Of a stretch of 8,961 bases of DNA, positions 6,264-8,961 are shown piece after piece. Below the pieces are notes generated by a model, which saw nothing but the letters and a program-made list of their open reading frames with translations, did not search any database and was not told the DNA's origin. This DNA comes from an uncultured Oscillospiraceae bacterium. GTDB lineage: Bacteria; Bacillota; Clostridia; Oscillospirales; Acutalibacteraceae. The DNA lies in NCBI GenBank assembly GCA_900552985.1, contig USBP01000042.1, positions 1 through 8,961 of the forward strand, read 5' to 3'. The translations under genes and the position numbers were made by a program. Each line of letters begins with the position of its first letter. The stretch's first letter is position 1.

Positions 6264-6899
6264 TTACTTTTGGGACGCCCCATCCCTGGAACGCTTCCAG
6301 TCGCGGAACTGCCGGAAGGTTTCCGGCAGATAACTAATCAATGCGGTCAAGGTAAGGATTGCGGACACAACAACCAAGATCATAATCAACCAATCCGGCA
6401 TCGCCGGCACGCCCAGCTGCACAAAAGCGCCAAACCCCGGCCCAAAGGCAATAATTAGCAGCATCACGCCGTAGAAAGCAAACGTAGCAACCTTGCCGTA
6501 AATCTCCGCAGCGCCGGGGCGAATGCCCAGGGAGAGCATCAGCGCTCCACCGAGAATCATCACGCCTTCCTTGACGAGGAAAAACAGAAACACCCAGCTG
6601 AACGCCCGCATTGCAGCGCTGGCGGACTGGTGAAACTCCAAAAACAACATGACTGCAATGGTGATTTGGGTCAGCTTATCTGCCACCGGATCCAAGATCT
6701 TTCCAAGCGCGCTGATCTGGTTAAATCGCCGTGCAATTTTGCCGTCAAAAAAGTCGCTCAGCCCAGAGAGGAACAGGACAAACACCGCCCACAGCACCTC
6801 TCCCTGATAAAACAGGACCGCAAACACCGGGATCAGCAGAATCCGAATCAGGCTCAACAGGTTCGGTACCGTCAGGCAACCCTTAAAAAGATCTTTCAC
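6264..6899 (-). CDS. pgsA: CDP-alcohol phosphatidyltransferase (phosphatidylglycerophosphate synthase)
   Basis: Transfers the phosphatidyl group from CDP-diacylglycerol to sn-glycerol 3-phosphate, the committed step to phosphatidylglycerol and cardiolipin, in the cytoplasmic membrane. The 211-aa protein carries the family signature D-x2-D-G-x2-A-R-x8-G-x3-D-x3-D in full, seen as SDFFDGKIARR followed by LGKILDPVADK. About six hydrophobic segments are visible, starting at LLSLIRILLIPVFAVLFY. The N-terminal VPNLLSLIRI box is typical of PgsA. The start is GTG: the codon at 6897-6899 is GTG, an in-frame TAG lies two codons upstream, and AAGGGTG (+ strand 6908-6914) precedes it by 8 nt. The charged C-terminal tail (FRQFRDWKRSRDGASQK) is probably cytosolic. 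It lies 76 nt after the CvpA gene and is likely transcribed with it. A different CDP-alcohol acceptor is possible but less likely than glycerol 3-phosphate. Confidence 0.92.
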   Translation of the reverse strand: MKDLFKGCLTVPNLLSLIRILLIPVFAVLFYQGEVLWAVFVLFLSGLSDFFDGKIARRFNQISALGKILDPVADKLTQITIAVMLFLEFHQSASAAMRAFSWVFLFFLVKEGVMILGGALMLSLGIRPGAAEIYGKVATFAFYGVMLLIIAFGPGFGAFVQLGVPAMPDWLIMILVVVSAILTLTALISYLPETFRQFRDWKRSRDGASQK

Positions 6900-6975
6900 G
6901 CTCTACACACCCTTTTTCCAAACATTTTCCAAGCGGTTTCATATAGCCGCACCGCTGCAATCCAACCATTCGCTG

Positions 6976-7680
6976 CTACGCCGTGATTCCTGGAACCGGA
7001 AGCAGCTCCCGCAGCGCGCTTACAGCAACGGAATCCTCCACCGCTGTGTAAAAAGAAGAGCCCGGCGTACCAAAGAGGTTGGCGGCAAGCAGCAGGGCTA
7101 CCCCCAGCACGCAAACAACCAGCAGGCCCTTCAATGCGCCGATCACGCCGCCAAGCGCCGCATTTGCCGTGCGCAAAACAGGGAGACGGCAAAACCGGTC
7201 GATCACAGCGGCAAGAATGCGGAATAGAACCCCCAGCACCAAAATCAGGACGACAAAGAGCACCGCCCTGCACAGCACCGTGACCACCGGCCGGGCAATA
7301 CGCTCAGACAAAACCTGCGCCAGAGCGGCGCCGCTGAAATCCGCCTCACCAATCGCCTGGGTCAGAGCCGCCGTGTCGATCCCCAGAGAGGCGGCAAATT
7401 GCACAACCACGTCAGGCAGCCCCCCAAGCACAGCCTGCGCCTGCTGAGCCGCTGTGGCCGCACCGGATAACTCCGGCAGTTGAGAAGCGATTGCCTGCGT
7501 GACAGGCTCCGCAAAAAAGCGATCATACAGCACGGGGGCGATCATTCCGCTGAGCCACAGCGCACAAGCGCCAGCAAGGAAAAAGCCCGCAAACTCCAAA
7601 AGGGAAAGAACGAATCCGCGCTTGGCTGCGATGACAATGCAGAGCAACAGCACGGCAAATAGCCCGATATCCAGAACCAT
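6976..7680 (-). CDS. CvpA-family integral membrane protein
   Basis: 234-aa multi-pass membrane protein. It begins MVLDIGLFAVLLL followed by AAKRGFVLSLLEF, the N-terminal pattern of CvpA/colicin V production proteins (an L-D-I first helix, then a K-RGF turn). Helices lie at about 4-19, 25-47, 136-160 and 178-200. Between helices 2 and 3 is an Ala/Gln-rich loop of about 85 residues, which makes it longer than the classical E. coli CvpA (about 160 aa). The C-terminus is a short soluble tail. The cellular role of the family is poorly defined. The open frame extends upstream to an ATG at 7764, but I chose 7680 because the consensus GAGGTGATC lies 9 nt before it and because homologues start at M-x-L-D. 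The 7764 ATG has GGAG only at about 17 nt. The gene has its own promoter (7813-7841), and pgsA follows on the same strand. Confidence 0.85.
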   Translation of the reverse strand: MVLDIGLFAVLLLCIVIAAKRGFVLSLLEFAGFFLAGACALWLSGMIAPVLYDRFFAEPVTQAIASQLPELSGAATAAQQAQAVLGGLPDVVVQFAASLGIDTAALTQAIGEADFSGAALAQVLSERIARPVVTVLCRAVLFVVLILVLGVLFRILAAVIDRFCRLPVLRTANAALGGVIGALKGLLVVCVLGVALLLAANLFGTPGSSFYTAVEDSVAVSALRELLPVPGITA

Positions 7681-7689
7681 CCCCAAACA

Positions 7690-7698
7690 GATCACCTC
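7690..7698 (-). promoter_or_regulatory. Consensus ribosome binding site that decides the cvpA start
   Basis: On the minus strand GAGGTGATC lies 9 nt before the ATG at 7680. It is a nine-base exact match to the anti-Shine-Dalgarno complement AAGGAGGTGATC. It favours this start over the in-frame ATG at 7764. Confidence 0.8.
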
Positions 7699-7744
7699 AT
7701 GCGCATGATTTAGCCACTGCAGCAGCACGGCCGGCCCGTCCAAC

Positions 7745-7778
7745 CCGGCGCCGCATATGCCCATAAAGAAAGCGCCGG
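7745..7778 (-). promoter_or_regulatory. Hairpin in the cvpA 5' leader
   Basis: CCGGCGC (7745-7751) and GCGCCGG (7772-7778) are a perfect 7-bp GC-rich inverted repeat with a 20-nt loop, inside the ~126-nt leader between the promoter and the cvpA start. The loop contains the upstream in-frame ATG at 7764. There is no T-run, so termination is not suggested. I recognise no riboswitch class. A role in leader-based control is conjecture. Confidence 0.4.
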
Positions 7779-7812
7779 ACGCTCCTTTTTCATCCTGTTA
7801 AAAGATTGTATT

Positions 7813-7841
7813 ATTATAACACAAACGCAATGTAACCACAA
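7813..7841 (-). promoter_or_regulatory. Sigma-A-type promoter with extended -10, driving cvpA (and probably pgsA)
   Basis: On the minus strand a perfect TATAAT (7813-7818) is preceded by TGT, giving the extended -10 TGnTATAAT. TTGTGG (7836-7841) lies 17 nt upstream as a weak -35 (three of six consensus bases). A transcript would start near 7806, leaving a leader of about 126 nt before the cvpA ATG. The promoter lies in the 192-nt gap after the DUF5711-like gene, so the downstream genes need not depend on read-through. I see no clear terminator for that gene in the gap. Confidence 0.75.
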
Positions 7842-7872
7842 TAGAAAACGTCGCTTCATTTCCATTTATTGT

Positions 7873-8961
7873 TTATGATGCACTATTGAGAGACTGATCA
7901 CGCGTGCTCAGCCGATCCAGCTCGCCCATGGACAGCACATAGGTATCCCGGCCCGATACCAGCACGCGCAACGCATCGCTTCGTACTGCAAAATGGCCGA
8001 TTTGCCTCCCTTTTTTATCAAAAACCTGCACACTGCCCGCAAGCAGCACGGCGGTGTTTTCCCCGTCGGTAGAAACCCATCGAACCTCCTGGCTGAAAGC
8101 CTGACGGAATGATTCCTGCCCCGCCCCATCATACACGACCAGATCGTTTGCATTCATGCTGCCGTATTCTGAAAGCACCAGAGCATTCAGCCCCTCCTCC
8201 GAGGTATCATAGCAGCTGAGCTCCCCTGTGCCGAATTCAACCGCGGGCACAGACTCTGTATGGTTTTCAATCACACCGCGCAGAGTATCGCCTGTAAACA
8301 AAACGGTTGAATTGCCGGAAAAGGAAAGATCGAACAGCGCCGCTCCCGGATAGGAAAATTCCGCCAACGGCTCCTCCTCCGACAGATCGAATACATAAAC
8401 CCTCGAATAACGCTCGCCGGATGAGCTGCCCGTCACCGCCGCAGCGGCATACTTTCCATCATCCGATAAAGCAATACTCATGATATAATCTTTCGATGAA
8501 CGCCATTTGAATACTTCTTTAACATTTTTATCATAAACCGTTAAAAGCCCGGCCGCATTATCCGCCCGCGTTGCTACGGCAAAATTACCGCTCCGTCCGA
8601 TTGTGCAGGTGATAATATCTGTTTCCAGCTCTTTTTCCAGCAAAATTTTCCGGCGGTTCTGCACATGCAGCCTGCGCCCGCCGCGGTCATAAACGAGTGC
8701 GCGACCTGCGCAGAGATCCATCGCAGGCCGTTTATAGGTGTGCGGCAGCCGGCTGATCTCCTTGCCGGAAGAATCCAGAACCGTGACGGATTCATCCGTC
8801 AGCAACAGCACATCCGGGCCAAGCATCCGCATATCGCTGACCAGGTTCGCGTTGACGGAATAGGGGAAGCCCTCGCTCTGCCCCTCGTTGCCCTGCGCAT
8901 CCTTTCCGCCAGCAAACACAACCGCCAGAATCACCGCCACGGCCACAACAGCCGCCACCGC
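7873..8961 (-). CDS. DUF5711-like membrane-anchored beta-propeller protein (N-terminus outside window)
   Basis: The frame is open to the right edge, so the start is probably outside. The GTG at 8956-8958 lies within the hydrophobic helix (AAVVAVAVILAVVFA) and is more likely an internal valine. Numbering from it, residues 1-16 are the membrane helix, 17-35 a polar linker, and the rest an all-beta extracytoplasmic domain. A short strand motif ending in aromatic or Leu plus Asp recurs seven times: VTVLD (57-61 region), ALVYD (about 87), LTVYD (139), RVYVFD (186), LSCYD (247), LVVYD (273) and VQVFD (310). That is the count expected for a seven-bladed propeller. SIALSDDGKYAAAA (161-174) is a WD40/YVTN-like strand. 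The overall pattern fits DUF5711 proteins of Clostridia, whose function is unknown. No catalytic motif is visible, so a scaffold or sensor role is the natural guess. It reads in the same direction as cvpA, pgsA and clpE. Confidence 0.82.
   Translation of the reverse strand, partial: AVAAVVAVAVILAVVFAGGKDAQGNEGQSEGFPYSVNANLVSDMRMLGPDVLLLTDESVTVLDSSGKEISRLPHTYKRPAMDLCAGRALVYDRGGRRLHVQNRRKILLEKELETDIITCTIGRSGNFAVATRADNAAGLLTVYDKNVKEVFKWRSSKDYIMSIALSDDGKYAAAAVTGSSSGERYSRVYVFDLSEEEPLAEFSYPGAALFDLSFSGNSTVLFTGDTLRGVIENHTESVPAVEFGTGELSCYDTSEEGLNALVLSEYGSMNANDLVVYDGAGQESFRQAFSQEVRWVSTDGENTAVLLAGSVQVFDKKGRQIGHFAVRSDALRVLVSGRDTYVLSMGELDRLSTRDQSLNSAS

Noticed and set aside
5430..6458. Plus-strand 342-codon frame across clpE N-terminus, the gap and the pgsA end
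   Set aside because: It crosses three unrelated minus-strand elements and the hairpin, and has no family features. The minus strand carries Walker A and a zinc finger.
6896..7273. Minus-strand 125-codon frame overlapping cvpA
   Set aside because: It lies in another frame of the cvpA gene, has the Cys/Arg/Gly-rich composition of a shadow frame, and shows no ribosome binding site or domain.
7710..7793. 27-codon minus-strand frame in the cvpA leader as a real gene
   Set aside because: It has no Shine-Dalgarno site before its ATG and ends in three consecutive cysteines and low-complexity sequence. It is mentioned only as a possible leader frame.

Overview
The window looks like chromosomal core sequence from a GC-rich (mid-50s % by eye) low-GC-lineage anaerobe of the Clostridia, most likely near the Oscillospiraceae/Ruminococcaceae. 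The hints are a DUF5711-type membrane propeller beside a CvpA-family protein, a ClpE-like unfoldase with an N-terminal zinc finger, consensus Shine-Dalgarno sites of the AAGGAGGTGATC kind, and an A-type-looking RNase P RNA 3' end. The taxonomy is inference. I see no phage, IS, CRISPR or tRNA in the window.

Left part, plus strand. The window opens in the last ~60 nt of what reads as RNase P RNA (rnpB), followed by a strong intrinsic terminator (75-119). A tight run of four plus-strand genes follows: a cytosolic glycerophosphodiester phosphodiesterase (180-947), a small cysteine-rich single-pass membrane protein (993-1337), and two tandem Dcr2-like calcineurin-fold metallophosphoesterases (1366-2394 and 2431-3618). 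The two phosphoesterases are clear paralogues. The first has no export signal, while the second has a signal peptide and a C-terminal membrane anchor. Gaps are 28-45 nt and each gene has its own ribosome binding site, so they are probably co-transcribed.

Middle. The two strands converge at 3619-3798, where a long hairpin with U-rich sequence on both sides acts as a probable bidirectional terminator.

Right part, minus strand. Reading leftward from the right edge: a DUF5711-like protein (N-terminus outside the window), a CvpA-family membrane protein with a clear promoter and a ~126-nt leader, a CDP-alcohol phosphatidyltransferase (pgsA, GTG start), and a ClpE-like AAA+ unfoldase gene. The clpE-like gene is broken. 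Immediately after the first Walker A motif about 13 nt are missing relative to the family, which shifts the frame and splits the gene into 5451-6107 and 3799-5511. A 48-nt near-perfect hairpin of unknown role lies between pgsA and clpE.

How the genes fit together. GDPD, the two phosphoesterases and PgsA all act, or plausibly act, on phosphate esters, and PgsA and GDPD belong to glycerophospholipid metabolism. That may be a functional neighbourhood, but the two groups are on opposite strands and the link is only a hypothesis. The points most worth a second look are the clpE break, the cytosolic/exported phosphoesterase pair and the pgsA-clpE hairpin.
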